NCBI GenBank assembly: GCA_947476875.1
Contig: CANJSG010000010.1
Location: 1-44,246, forward strand
Direction: 5' to 3'
Length of the DNA: 44,246 nt
DNA from: Verrucomicrobiota bacterium
GTDB lineage: Bacteria > Verrucomicrobiota > Verrucomicrobiia > Limisphaerales > CANJSG01
Shown: piece by piece, positions 29,274 through 38,219 of the stretch
How the letters are laid out: every line of letters starts with the position of its first letter
How positions within the stretch are numbered: position 1 is the first letter of the stretch
The notes under the pieces: generated by a model
Seen by the model: the letters and a program-made list of their open reading frames with translations, nothing else
Told to the model about the DNA's origin: nothing
Databases searched by the model: none
Made by a program: the position numbers and the translations under genes

Positions 29274-29969
29274 ATGAGCCACGAAGCATCCATCCTCTCG
29301 CTCAACAACGTCTCCAAGTCCTTCGCTGGCGCTCCGGGCGCACCCGAAGTCTCCATCCTCAAGGGCGTCACCCTGAGCCTGCCTCCCGGCGCCAGCGCCG
29401 CGATCGTCGGCCCGTCGGGCTCGGGCAAGAGCACGCTGCTCAACATCCTCGGCACCCTTGATCGCCCGACCACCGGCGACGTGGTCCTAGACGGCCATCA
29501 GGTCAGCAGGCTCAACGAGGAGGAACTCGCCGGCATCCGGAACCGGCTCATCGGCTTCGTCTTCCAGTTGCACCATCTGCTGCCCCACTGCTCGGCTTTG
29601 GAGAACGTCCTTGTTCCGACGCTGGCCATGGAAAAGCCCGACAAAGACGCCCGCCCGCGCGCTGAACTGCTCCTGAAACGGGTCGGCCTCAGCCACCGTT
29701 TGCACAGCCTGCCGGGAACTCTTTCCGGTGGTGAGCGTCAGCGTGTCGCCATCGTCCGAGCGTTGATCAACCGCCCGAAAGTCCTGCTCGCCGACGAACC
29801 CACCGGGGCCTTGGACCGCGCATCCGCGGACGCCCTTGCCCAACTTCTGCTGGAATTGAACCGTGAGGAGAACGTCACGCTCGTCGTGGTGACGCACGCG
29901 CCGGACCTGGCGGCCAAGATGCAGCACGTCTTCGAGATCAACGACGGCGTGCTCCGGGCACGGAGCTGA
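29274..29969 (+). CDS. ABC transporter ATP-binding protein, LolD/MacB type
   Basis: 231 residues from the ATG at 29274. Walker A GPSGSGKST, Q-loop FVFQLHHLLPHCSALENVL, signature LSGGERQR, Walker B VLLADEPTGALD and H-loop VTH are intact. The HHLLP..SALENV segment is typical of LolD, which extracts lipoproteins with LolC/E, and of related FtsE/MacB-type ATPases. No LolC/E-type permease is adjacent, so the assignment stays at family level. It converges with the PhoH-like gene, their stops 10 bp apart. Confidence 0.9.
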   Translation: MSHEASILSLNNVSKSFAGAPGAPEVSILKGVTLSLPPGASAAIVGPSGSGKSTLLNILGTLDRPTTGDVVLDGHQVSRLNEEELAGIRNRLIGFVFQLHHLLPHCSALENVLVPTLAMEKPDKDARPRAELLLKRVGLSHRLHSLPGTLSGGERQRVAIVRALINRPKVLLADEPTGALDRASADALAQLLLELNREENVTLVVVTHAPDLAAKMQHVFEINDGVLRARS

Positions 29970-29979
29970 ACCGCGAATC

Positions 29980-31317
29980 CTACAACAGGTTCGCCGCCGC
30001 CTCCGCGAGCTCCGAACGCTCGCCCTTCTGCAGTTCGATGTGGGCCGCGATGGGATGGCCGCGGAATTTGCTGATGAGATGGTTGAAGCCGTTCGACTGG
30101 GAGTCCACGTAGGGATTGTCGATCTGGTAGGGATCGCCGGTGAAGATCAACTTGGTGCCGTTTCCGACGCGCGTGACGATGGTCTTCACTTCGAGCGGCG
30201 TGAGGTTCTGGGCCTCGTCGATGACCATGAACTGGTTGGCGATGCTGCGGCCGCGGATGTAGCTGAGCGCCTCCACGACGATCATGCCGGACCGCATGAG
30301 GTCCGACGCTTTGCGGCTTTCATGCCCCATGTTCAGGTCGCTGAGAAGTTCCAGCGCATCGTGGATGGGCTGCATCCAAGGCCCCAGTTTCTCTTCGAGA
30401 GTTCCGGGCAAAAACCCGAGCTCGCGTCCCATTGAGACCGTCGGCCGCGCCACCACGAGGCGGCGGAACTCGCGATCGGCCACCGTTCGCTTCAACCCGG
30501 CGGCCATCGCCATGAGGGTTTTGCCGGTGCCGGCCTTGCCCATGAGGGTGACGAGCTTGATGCGGTCGTCGAGGAGCGCGTCGAAGGCGAAGTGCTGTTC
30601 GCGGTTCTTCGGACGGATGCCCCAGATGCCTTCACGGATGTCGATGATGGGAACGAGCTTCTTGCAGGTGGGATCGACCTTGGCCAAGGCGGAGCGCTTC
30701 GGACTGGCCTCGTCCAGCAGCGCCACATACTCGTTCGCAATGAAGGAGCCGGAAGACGGCAACTCCAGCTCGCCATAGGAACGGAACTTGGCGATGCGGT
30801 CGGGCGCCATGGCCATTTCCCGCATGCCGGTGTAGAGGTCGCTCAGTTTGACGCGATCCGTCTCGTAGTCCTCCGCCTCCAATCCCAGGGCGTCGGCCTT
30901 CAGACGCAGGTTGATGTCCTTTGTGACGAGGATTGTCGGGATTTTTCCGGCCGCCTTCTTCAGCGCCAACGCCCGCAGGACAATCTTGTTGTCCGTGCTG
31001 CCGTGGCCGCCGTCGACGCTGAGTCCACTGGTGGATCCGCCGGAGACTTTTGTCTTCACCGTCGGGCCATCGACGACGACGCGGAGTTTGCCGCCATTTT
31101 CCAGCGTGACGCCGGTGCTGAGTTTTCCGTGGAAACGCAGCTTGTCCAATGCCCTGGAAAACGCGCGGGCGCTCTGGCCGAGCTCGGAGGACTCGCGTTT
31201 GAAGCGGTCCACTTCCTCGATGACCTCGATGGGGATCAGGACGTTGTTGTCCTGGAAGTTGAGGATGGAGTTGGGGTCGTGAAGGATGACGTTGGTGTCG
31301 AGGACGTAGTTTTTCAC
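29980..31317 (-). CDS. PIN domain-PhoH family ATPase
   Basis: 445 residues from the GTG at 31317, which begins VKNYVLDTNVILHDP, the usual start of the PIN domain; a longer in-frame version adds an unconserved leader. The PIN domain (about 1-150) has D6 of the LDTNV acidic site and later acidic residues. The PhoH ATPase domain (about 240-440) has Walker A GKAGTGKT, VARPTVSMGRELGFLPG, and Walker B FMVIDEAQN with GDPYQID. Fused PIN-PhoH proteins are thought to be RNA-processing enzymes joining a nuclease to a helicase-like ATPase. The N-terminal Asp of the PIN site appears intact, so it may be active. Confidence 0.93.
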   Translation of the reverse strand: MKNYVLDTNVILHDPNSILNFQDNNVLIPIEVIEEVDRFKRESSELGQSARAFSRALDKLRFHGKLSTGVTLENGGKLRVVVDGPTVKTKVSGGSTSGLSVDGGHGSTDNKIVLRALALKKAAGKIPTILVTKDINLRLKADALGLEAEDYETDRVKLSDLYTGMREMAMAPDRIAKFRSYGELELPSSGSFIANEYVALLDEASPKRSALAKVDPTCKKLVPIIDIREGIWGIRPKNREQHFAFDALLDDRIKLVTLMGKAGTGKTLMAMAAGLKRTVADREFRRLVVARPTVSMGRELGFLPGTLEEKLGPWMQPIHDALELLSDLNMGHESRKASDLMRSGMIVVEALSYIRGRSIANQFMVIDEAQNLTPLEVKTIVTRVGNGTKLIFTGDPYQIDNPYVDSQSNGFNHLISKFRGHPIAAHIELQKGERSELAEAAANLL

Positions 31318-31542
31318 GAAGAAGAATTGGGAATGGCTGTGTTGGAAACGGGCGAGGGGACGACGAATGACCGAAGGGCTGGGACGGCGAGTGGTGCGGC
31401 ACAAACCACTAAAATCACGGGCGGAACCTAGGACCGGCCACGGCACCGCACAAGTGGAATGGTTGCCCGGGCCGTAACAAATCCATGACGACGTTCCCGC
31501 TCGCGTTTCGCGGACGCCGTCCTAGTTTTCGGCGCTCTGGAT

Positions 31543-32376
31543 ATGACCGATCTCGTTGTTCAAGGAACCGGCGCTACCGCTACGCTGGCAGCGCAGCTTG
31601 CCGAAATGAGCGGGGCGCGCGATTGCCGCGCGGTCACCGCCGGTGTGTGGCGCTGCGGTGAAATCATCCGCCAGGAAGGTGTCGTCGCGGCAGCGGCGGC
31701 CCAGCGGGCGGATGCGACTTTCGTCCCGGCGCAACGCAGGCTCGCCGACTTCCGCCTCGTGGCCATGGACATGGATTCCACCCTCATCACGATCGAGTGC
31801 ATCGACGAGATCGCCGACATGGTGGGCCTGAAGCCGCAGGTCGCCGCGATCACCGCGTTGGCCATGCGCGGCGAGATTGCTTTTCCCGAGAGCCTCCGCC
31901 GCCGCGTCGGACTGCTGAACGGCCTTGATCAGTCGGCACTTCAGCGTGTCGACGAGGAACGGCTCCGTTTGTCCCCCGGGGCGGAAACGATGCTCGCAGC
32001 CATGAAGGCCCTCGGTTTTCGCAGCCTGCTCGTCTCCGGCGGCTTCAACTTCTTTACGTCACGCCTCCAGACCCGTCTCGGACTGGATTTCACCCTCGCC
32101 AACACGCTGGAGATCCGCGACGGAAAGCTCACCGGCCAAGTCCTTGGCGATATCGTCGATGCCACGGCCAAAGCGGAAAAGGTAAAATCCGTCTGCGCCC
32201 ACCTGGGCATTTCCCCGGTTCAGTCCATTGTCATAGGCGATGGTGCGAATGACCTCGAGATGATGGCGGTCGGCGGCGTGAGCGTGGCCTACAAGGCCAA
32301 GCCCGTCGTGCAGGCCAAGGCCAGCCACGCCCTGAACTTCAGCGGCCTCGACGCCGTGCTGAACCTGTTTGCGTGA
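31543..32376 (+). CDS. serB: Phosphoserine phosphatase
   Basis: Last step of serine synthesis from 3-phosphoglycerate. 277 residues. The HAD core has motif I DMDST (nucleophile D76, acid D78), motif II LVSGGFN (Ser165), a motif III lysine at 210 or 213, and motif IV GDGANDLEM (D233, D237). The N-terminal ~65 residues form a short regulatory-like domain, smaller than a full ACT pair. Transcribed away from the PhoH-like gene, with about 225 bp between starts. Confidence 0.95.
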   Translation: MTDLVVQGTGATATLAAQLAEMSGARDCRAVTAGVWRCGEIIRQEGVVAAAAAQRADATFVPAQRRLADFRLVAMDMDSTLITIECIDEIADMVGLKPQVAAITALAMRGEIAFPESLRRRVGLLNGLDQSALQRVDEERLRLSPGAETMLAAMKALGFRSLLVSGGFNFFTSRLQTRLGLDFTLANTLEIRDGKLTGQVLGDIVDATAKAEKVKSVCAHLGISPVQSIVIGDGANDLEMMAVGGVSVAYKAKPVVQAKASHALNFSGLDAVLNLFA

Positions 32377-32472
32377 GCGGAGCCGCCGCCGAATGGTGCG
32401 TCGAGCCGAAGGCGACGGGATGGTTCTGAAGGACGCTGGCGCGCAGCCGATCGGGCGGGAGAATCGGGTCCA

Positions 32473-33471
32473 ATGGAACGATCCGTCAGGCCGCGCTGGT
32501 GGGCGGGATTTTTGGCCGGCATCATGTTGATGGCCGGAATGGCGGCAATGTCCGCCGAACGCATGAGCAAGAAAGCAGCAGAATCGAAGTCATCGGAACT
32601 GGAAGCGGCGGAATCGATCCCCGGGGTCGATCTCGGCGACCAGACCCGCGCGGTCATCAATGTCAGCGTGGCGAACGTGCGGTTGGCGCCGAAACACCAG
32701 GCCGAACTGATGAACCAACTGCTGCTCGGTTCGCCGGTGACATTGCTCCATCGCAAGGCCAACTGGTTCCAGATCCAATCCCCGGACGGTTACACCGGTT
32801 GGGTGGAGCGCCAGGAGTTGGCACCCATGACGGAAGCCCAGCTGGAGGCTTGGATGACGTCGCCGCAGATCATCATCACGGCGTTCCACGACTGGATATG
32901 GGAACAGCCCGATGCCAAGTCGTTGCCCGTCTCCGACCTCGCCAGCGGCATCATCCTGAAACGCCTTTCGAGCTCGGGCGGCTGGATCAAAGTGGAGCTG
33001 CCCGACGGGCGCACCGGTCACATCCAGCGCCAGTCCGGGACTGAATTCGAAACTTGGAAACGATCCGCGCGCGGCACACCGGCCAACATCGAACGCATTG
33101 CCAAGACCTTCCTCGGCGTGCCCTATCTCTGGGGCGCCGCCTCGACCAAGGCCACCGACTGCTCGGGTTTTACCAAGTCCGTCTTCATGCTCAATGGCAT
33201 CCCGCTTCTGCGCGACGCGCGCATGCAGGCCACGCAGGGCAGGGAAGTCGATCCCGGCACGGCCTTCGAAAAACTGCAGAAAGGCGACCTGCTCTTCTTC
33301 GTCGGCAACCCGAAGAAGCCGGGCGACGTCACCCACGTGGCGCTCTATCTGGAGAAGGGGATGTTCATCCACGCCTCGGGCCAGGTGCGCTTCAACAGCC
33401 TCGACCCCAAGTCGCCGCTCTTCGCCGAGAACCGCCTGAAGACGTTCGTCTCAGCCCGGCGAATTCTCTGA
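32473..33471 (+). CDS. Exported NlpC/P60 cysteine peptidase with SH3-like domains
   Basis: 332 residues with a signal peptide (about 10-28). Two SH3b-like domains follow (about 60-117 and 135-187; VNVRLAP...GYTGWVERQ and GRTGHIQRQ). The NlpC/P60 domain (about 202-330) has catalytic Cys230 (DCSGF), His288 (DVTHVALYL) and a third polar residue likely His300 (FIHASG). These enzymes cut gamma-D-Glu-diamino acid bonds in peptidoglycan peptides. The SH3b units probably bind wall. A 7-bp tandem repeat begins at the last base of its stop codon. Confidence 0.93.
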   Translation: MERSVRPRWWAGFLAGIMLMAGMAAMSAERMSKKAAESKSSELEAAESIPGVDLGDQTRAVINVSVANVRLAPKHQAELMNQLLLGSPVTLLHRKANWFQIQSPDGYTGWVERQELAPMTEAQLEAWMTSPQIIITAFHDWIWEQPDAKSLPVSDLASGIILKRLSSSGGWIKVELPDGRTGHIQRQSGTEFETWKRSARGTPANIERIAKTFLGVPYLWGAASTKATDCSGFTKSVFMLNGIPLLRDARMQATQGREVDPGTAFEKLQKGDLLFFVGNPKKPGDVTHVALYLEKGMFIHASGQVRFNSLDPKSPLFAENRLKTFVSARRIL

Positions 33472-33526
33472 TCGGGAATCGGGAATCGGGAATCGGGAAT
33501 CCGGCATCCGGCATCCGGCATCCGGC
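33471..33526 (+). repeat. Two-flavour 7-bp tandem repeat between convergent genes
   Basis: Four copies of ATCGGGA (33471-33498) are followed without a gap by four copies of ATCCGGC (33499-33526), filling almost the whole gap between two convergent stop codons. The 7-bp period is a simple-sequence array likely to vary in copy number. Confidence 0.9.
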
Positions 33527-33527
33527 A

Positions 33528-34442
33528 TCACCTTTCGTCCTTGGCCAACTCCAGGAGCCCTGCGTCCTCGAGACGTTTGATCTCCGTGGTGTAGCCTTGG
33601 CGGAACGTGGGGAACTTGAACTGGTAGCCCAATTCCGCCTTCAGCCTGCGGTTCTGCACCTTCTTGCTCGTTTCGCCGCGCTTCCGCGTGGCCGTTTCAT
33701 CTTCGGTCGCATGCGGAGGCATGGCCTTGCCGAGCGTCTCGGCGAGCCAGCGGTAGAAGGTCGTCTGCGTGACCGGTTCGTCGTCGACCGTGTTGTAGAC
33801 CTCGCCCGCCCGGCCGCTCTTGAGGGCGGAGATGATGCAGCCGACCACGTCGGCGCGGTGGATCATGTTGATGATCCGCAATCCATCGCCGTCGATGCGG
33901 GCCTCGTTGCGGCAGAACTTGTGGAAGAGGTGCCCACGGTCGGGACCGTAGATGCCGGCGACGCGGAGAACCACGCCCGGGAAACCCTGCTGGGCCGCCT
34001 CGAGGACGACCTTCTCCGCTTCGACCAATAGCTGGCTGGTCGGGCTCTTGGGTTCGGTCGGGCTTGTCTCTTTCACCGAAGAACCGTCTGCCTGCGCGTA
34101 GACGCTGGTGCTGCTGGTGTAGACGAATTTCTTCGGGGGCGCCGACTGGCCGCGGAGCCACGCGATCAGGTTGCGCGAGCCGTCGACGTAGACCTGCTGA
34201 TAGGCCTCCGGCCCGCCCTTGCTGGAGGAAACGAGATTCACGACCCAGTCGTAGGGTCCGGGCAATACGGCCAGATCTTCGGGCCGCGAGACGTCGCCAG
34301 CCAACGGTTTGATGCCCGCGGCTTCGAGCTCCGCCGCTCCGTCCAACGTGCGGCGCAGGCCATGGACTTCATGGCCGAGCTTCACCAGCTCCGCTCCCAG
34401 CGGCACGCCGACGTAACCGCATCCGACGATCAGGATTCGCAT
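33528..34442 (-). CDS. NAD-dependent epimerase/dehydratase-like protein (atypical SDR)
   Basis: 304 residues from the ATG at 34442. Rossmann fold with GCGYVG at the N-terminus, GDVSRPEDL, and VYTSSTSVYA. The extended-SDR catalytic Tyr-x-x-x-Lys is not seen at the expected place: the segment after the TSSTSVYA strand reads ETSPTEPKSPTSQLLVEAEK. This resembles YeeZ/YfcH-like atypical SDRs. It ends in an SDR-like C-terminal helix with TFRQGY. Function unknown; probably binds a nucleotide-sugar or acts as a binding protein. It converges with the NlpC gene. Confidence 0.85.
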   Translation of the reverse strand: MRILIVGCGYVGVPLGAELVKLGHEVHGLRRTLDGAAELEAAGIKPLAGDVSRPEDLAVLPGPYDWVVNLVSSSKGGPEAYQQVYVDGSRNLIAWLRGQSAPPKKFVYTSSTSVYAQADGSSVKETSPTEPKSPTSQLLVEAEKVVLEAAQQGFPGVVLRVAGIYGPDRGHLFHKFCRNEARIDGDGLRIINMIHRADVVGCIISALKSGRAGEVYNTVDDEPVTQTTFYRWLAETLGKAMPPHATEDETATRKRGETSKKVQNRRLKAELGYQFKFPTFRQGYTTEIKRLEDAGLLELAKDER

Positions 34443-34575
34443 GGCCAAACGCTAGCGGGGCAACACGTCATTTACCAATCCCTTACAATTCCAGGTTCCT
34501 CCGACATCCAGGCTTTACGCGACGGCGGCAGAACAAAATGCGTCCGGAACGGTCCAAGATCACAAAGGCACTTCC

Positions 34576-35010
34576 ATGCAACTATCTTTGCCCCATCACC
34601 GCTGGCTCGTCGTGGACGACAATCCGGAGGTTCTTAACATCACGGCGCTTTTCCTCCGCTCAGTGCCTGATGTGGAAGTCACCGCCTTCAGCCGTCCAGA
34701 AGATGTCATCCAAGCCTGTCTGACGGATCCGACGTCGTTCGAGTTGCTAGTCACGGACTTCGACATGCCGGGCATGGATGGCATCGAGCTCGCCTGCCAC
34801 CTTGCCGCGAGCGCCCCGAGGCTCCGGGTCCTGCTGATGACTGGCAGCCATCTCAATGAATTCCAACTCCTCCGCCCGGAGGTCCATCTTGTCCTGTCGA
34901 AACCGTTCACGCGCGAGATGCTCCTGGCGGGGGCGGCGGCGCTGGTAGGGTTGCATGATTTCCCGGAGCGACCCATCGACGATGGGCGGTCCTTCGCCCG
35001 GGCCGAATAG
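34576..35010 (+). CDS. Single-domain response regulator (CheY-like)
   Basis: 144 residues, essentially one receiver domain: acidic pair D14/D15 (VVDDN), phospho-acceptor D61 (VTDFDMPGMDG), T89 (LMTG) and K109 (SKPF). No output domain; about 30 residues of unrelated tail. It must signal through a partner or another kinase. No kinase is adjacent, and the hybrid kinase at the window start is far away. A strong terminator follows. Confidence 0.93.
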   Translation: MQLSLPHHRWLVVDDNPEVLNITALFLRSVPDVEVTAFSRPEDVIQACLTDPTSFELLVTDFDMPGMDGIELACHLAASAPRLRVLLMTGSHLNEFQLLRPEVHLVLSKPFTREMLLAGAAALVGLHDFPERPIDDGRSFARAE

Positions 35011-35053
35011 GAACCCGGCAGCGCAAATCCGATTCACAGCCCGTGCGGGTTGG

Positions 35054-35105
35054 CGGCGGTTCCGGAGGTGAATCCTGTGTGTCCTCCGGAACCGCCGTAG
35101 TTTTT
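35054..35105 (+). terminator. Intrinsic terminator after the CheY-like gene
   Basis: A 15-bp perfect stem (35054-35068 with 35083-35097; GGCGGTTCCGGAGG and its complement) with a 14-nt loop is followed by TAG and five Ts (35101-35105). It lies about 44 bp after the response regulator stop. Confidence 0.85.
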
Positions 35106-35175
35106 CCGGGACATCAGGCTTGCCGTCGGAGGCGAATTGAATCACGAGCAGGGGAACCCTTTTTCCATCGCCACC

Positions 35176-36477
35176 ATGAACCACGATTCCTCCCCCAATC
35201 GCTCCGGTGTTTCTCGTCGCTCCTTCCTCTCTTCGGCCGCGATCGCCGGCGTCGCCGGTCCCGCGATCTTCTCGTCGCGCGGCCTGGCGGCCACCACCAG
35301 CGACACCATCCGCATCGGCCTCGTGGGCTGCGGTGGTCGCGGCTCCGGCGCGGCCGGCAACGCGTTGACCGCCGATCCCAAGGCGGTGGTCGTCGCGATG
35401 GGCGACGCGTTTTCCGAGCCGATCCCGCGCGCCGAGAAATCCCTCCAGGCGCAGTTCAAGGACCGCATCCAAGTCACTCCCGAGAAGCAGTTCGTCGGAC
35501 TCGACGCCTACCAGAAGGTCATCAATTCCGGCGTCGATATCGTGATCCTCGCGTCGCCTCCCGGCTTTCGCCCCGCCCATCTGCGCGCGGCGGTCGAGGC
35601 GGGCAAACACGTCTTCTGCGAGAAGCCCATGGCCACCGATGCCGCCGGCGTGCGGTCCGTCATGGAGTCGGTCAAGATCTCGAAGGCCAAGAACCGCTGT
35701 CTCGTCGCCGGCTTCTGCTGGCGCTACGACCGGCCCCGCGTCGAGTTCTACAAGCGTATCCTTGATGGAGCCATCGGCGACATCCGCGCCGTCCATGCCA
35801 CCTATTACACCGGGCCGGTGAAACCGATGCCCACCGCCGACAAACGACTCGCCGGCATGGGCGACCTCGAGTGGCAGACGCGCAACTGGTATAACTTCGT
35901 CTGGCTCTCCGGCGACGGCTACGTCGAGCAGGCCATCCACAGCGTGGACAAGGTCGCGTGGGTCATGCGCGACGTCCCGCCGCTCTGGGCCGTCGGCAAT
36001 GGCGGCCGGATGATCCCGAACAACGAGGGCAACATCTTCGACCACATGGATGTGACCTACGAATACGCCGGCGGCGTGAAGGCTTTCCTCGGCCAACGCC
36101 AGATCACCGGCTGCTTCAGCGAGAACAGCGACTACATCTGGGGCTCCAAGGCCCAGGGCATCATCGATGGCCGCGGGCCCATGATCCTCGGCGACTCCCC
36201 ATGGCGCTACAGCGGCGAGGGCGGGAACATGTATGACCTCGAACATGTCGCGCTCTTCCAAGCCATCCGCGCCGGCCGCGTCATCAACGACGGCGACCGC
36301 ATGGCCACCAGCACGCTCATGGGCATCATGGGCCGCATGGCCGCCTACACCGGCCAGAAGGTCACCTGGGAACAAGCCCTCAACGCCAACGACAATCTCG
36401 TGCCCGCGGAACTCTCCTGGGACATGAAGCTCCCCGTCGCGCCGATGGCCATGCCCGGCCGGACGAAGATCGTCTGA
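35176..36477 (+). CDS. Tat-exported Gfo/Idh/MocA-family oxidoreductase
   Basis: 433 residues from the ATG at 35176. Twin-arginine signal (SRRSFLSSAAIAGVAG, RR at 14-15). Rossmann domain with GCGGRG (51-56) and EKP at 149-151, whose Lys is the usual catalytic base. The C-terminal beta-sheet domain has HATYYTGPVK and YEYAGGVKAF. NAD(P)-dependent dehydrogenases of this superfamily act on sugars and inositols; Tat-exported forms are frequent in Verrucomicrobiota and Planctomycetota. The substrate is unknown. Followed about 394 bp later by a ThuA-like gene on the same strand; the pair is a common association but the gap argues against one transcript. Confidence 0.94.
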   Translation: MNHDSSPNRSGVSRRSFLSSAAIAGVAGPAIFSSRGLAATTSDTIRIGLVGCGGRGSGAAGNALTADPKAVVVAMGDAFSEPIPRAEKSLQAQFKDRIQVTPEKQFVGLDAYQKVINSGVDIVILASPPGFRPAHLRAAVEAGKHVFCEKPMATDAAGVRSVMESVKISKAKNRCLVAGFCWRYDRPRVEFYKRILDGAIGDIRAVHATYYTGPVKPMPTADKRLAGMGDLEWQTRNWYNFVWLSGDGYVEQAIHSVDKVAWVMRDVPPLWAVGNGGRMIPNNEGNIFDHMDVTYEYAGGVKAFLGQRQITGCFSENSDYIWGSKAQGIIDGRGPMILGDSPWRYSGEGGNMYDLEHVALFQAIRAGRVINDGDRMATSTLMGIMGRMAAYTGQKVTWEQALNANDNLVPAELSWDMKLPVAPMAMPGRTKIV

Positions 36478-36871
36478 CGCCTTCCAGTTCCGAAGACTGA
36501 TTGACCGATTGGCTTGGGAGACCATAAAGCGATCCGGAACGGGGCCATTCGCTACTGAGAACGTAGGCGAATCGTCTGCAACGGCGTTTTGGTTCGTCCC
36601 GCGCTTTTTGGATACGTGATGGGGCTGGAGTTGCGGCGGCTGACGGCGATCGGCAACCCCTCGGGGTCGGGGCGGTGGCGGCATTGTTTTTCGCTTCAGC
36701 CGTTGCAGCCAACCTCTCCTTCAGCTTTGGCTACGCGCTTGAGTTTTGGTTTGGAACCGATGATCCGAATTCACGAGGGCCACGCTTTTGGCGACCTTTG
36801 GCCTTTGGTCTTCGGATTTCGTCATTCCACTCCCGCGTTCGCTCCCGCTAGTCTCCTCGCATTCCCTGCCT
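36478..36871 (+). other. Intergenic region with dispersed-repeat-like sequence
   Basis: 394 bp without a supported gene. It holds a small ACCCC-TC-GGGGT hairpin (36656-36667) and, near its end, the 13-mer ATTTCGTCATTCC (36816-36828), which recurs at 43060-43072. Sequence around it (GGCCTTTGG, TTCGGATTTC) is of the low-complexity type that also appears between pgsA and pgpA. Confidence 0.5.
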
Positions 36872-37804
36872 ATGAAAACCACCCGAGTCCTTCTCCTCGC
36901 CCTTTCGGCCCTTGTCGCCCTTTCGGCCGAGGCCGCCAACCGCAAGCTCGTCATGATCGCCGGCACGCCCAGTCACGGGCCGTTGGCGCACGAGTTCAAT
37001 GCCGGCGTGCAACTGCTGGCCAAGTGCCTGAAGGACACGCCGGGCCTGGACGTGGTGGTGAATCTCAACGGCTGGCCGAAGGATGAATCGATCTTCAACG
37101 GCGCCGACGCGGTCCTCATCTACTCCGACGGCGGCGGCGGACACCCCGCGATCCAGGGCAGCCGCCTGCAGACGCTCGACGCGCTGATGAAGAAGGGCGT
37201 CGGCCTGGCCCTGGCGCACTACGCGGTGGAGGTGCCGGCGGACAAAGGAGGTCCGGAATTCCTCAAGTGGACCGGCGGCTACTTCGAGGCGAACTGGTCG
37301 GTGAATCCGCATTGGACGGCGGAGTTCAAAAGCTTCCCCGTGCATCCGACGACGCGCGGCGTGAAGCCGTTCGCGGTCAACGACGAGTGGTATTTCCACA
37401 TGCGCTTTCCCGAAGGCATGAAGGGCACGACGCCCATCCTCACGGCGATCGCGCCGGACGCCACCATGAGCCGCAAGGACGGACCGCATGAAGGGAATCC
37501 GGCCGTGCGCGAAGCGGTGAAAAACCGCGTGCCGCAGCACATGGCGTGGTCGACGGAACGGGCCGATGGCGGACGCGGCTTCGGCTTCACCGGCGGCCAC
37601 GGCCACATGAACTGGGGCAACGAGGACTTCCGCAAGCTGGTGCTGAACTCGCTGCTGTGGGTGTCCAAGGTCGAAGTGCCGGCCAACGGCGTGGCCTCGA
37701 AGGTTTCGGAGGACGACCTGATGGCCAACCTGGATCCGAAAGGCGGCGCGAAACCCGCCGTGAAGCCGACGGTCAAGGCCGCTAAGGCCGACGCCCCGCG
37801 TTGA
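36872..37804 (+). CDS. Exported ThuA-domain protein
   Basis: 310 residues from the ATG at 36872, which begins a signal peptide (MKTTRVLLLALSALVALSAEA, cleavage after AEA). The ThuA-like domain (about 23-275) is a glutamine-amidotransferase-like fold with IAGTPSHGPLAHEF, ADAVLIYSDGGGGHP, LALAHYAVEVP, and GFGFTGGHGHMNW. It ends in a Lys/Ala/Pro-rich tail. ThuA proteins accompany sugar metabolism genes, often with Gfo/Idh/MocA oxidoreductases as here. The catalytic activity is not established. Confidence 0.9.
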   Translation: MKTTRVLLLALSALVALSAEAANRKLVMIAGTPSHGPLAHEFNAGVQLLAKCLKDTPGLDVVVNLNGWPKDESIFNGADAVLIYSDGGGGHPAIQGSRLQTLDALMKKGVGLALAHYAVEVPADKGGPEFLKWTGGYFEANWSVNPHWTAEFKSFPVHPTTRGVKPFAVNDEWYFHMRFPEGMKGTTPILTAIAPDATMSRKDGPHEGNPAVREAVKNRVPQHMAWSTERADGGRGFGFTGGHGHMNWGNEDFRKLVLNSLLWVSKVEVPANGVASKVSEDDLMANLDPKGGAKPAVKPTVKAAKADAPR

Positions 37805-38219
37805 GCCGGACGATCGGATCAAGCGCCCGTCCCAGTGGAGTTGTCACACGAAGGAGTTTGTGAACGGCAGAGGTTTTCTGTTGCCGCAGTCGGCGCCCGG
37901 ACCGCGCCGCAGATGGGCTGGTCGCAATGGCTCGTGGGTCCCGAAGTGACGTGGCGCTGAAAGACCCGCCTCCAGGCCCAGGCCGGCGTCGATCTGGCGG
38001 GCATGATCGAGAACAACGGATTCCAGATGGTCCATGACTACCGGGTAAACGGCCGGTTGATCTGGCGGTTCTGAAGACACGGTGGAGGTCGGTTTCCACA
38101 AGCCGCCGGTTCTTTTCCCAGATTCTGCTAATGGAACGGAGGCTGCGTGCCGATTGGGCTCTTGGGAATGAGAGGGACGTCAGTCGACGGACCGAGGCGT
38201 TCCCGCCAAGAAATCGACC
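37805..38219 (+). other. Intergenic region with a possible gene remnant
   Basis: 415 bp between the ThuA and PilC-like genes. No intact gene. A frame with an internal TGA (37958-37960) reads a 37-residue tail (37961-38074) that looks protein-like (GVDLAGMIENNGFQMVHDY, then RVNGRLIWRF) but has no start codon in a sensible position. It may be the 3' end of a decayed gene. I recognise no homologue. Confidence 0.4.

Noticed and set aside
33471-33526. Possible CRISPR array
   Set aside because: 7-bp units without spacers; simple tandem repeat.
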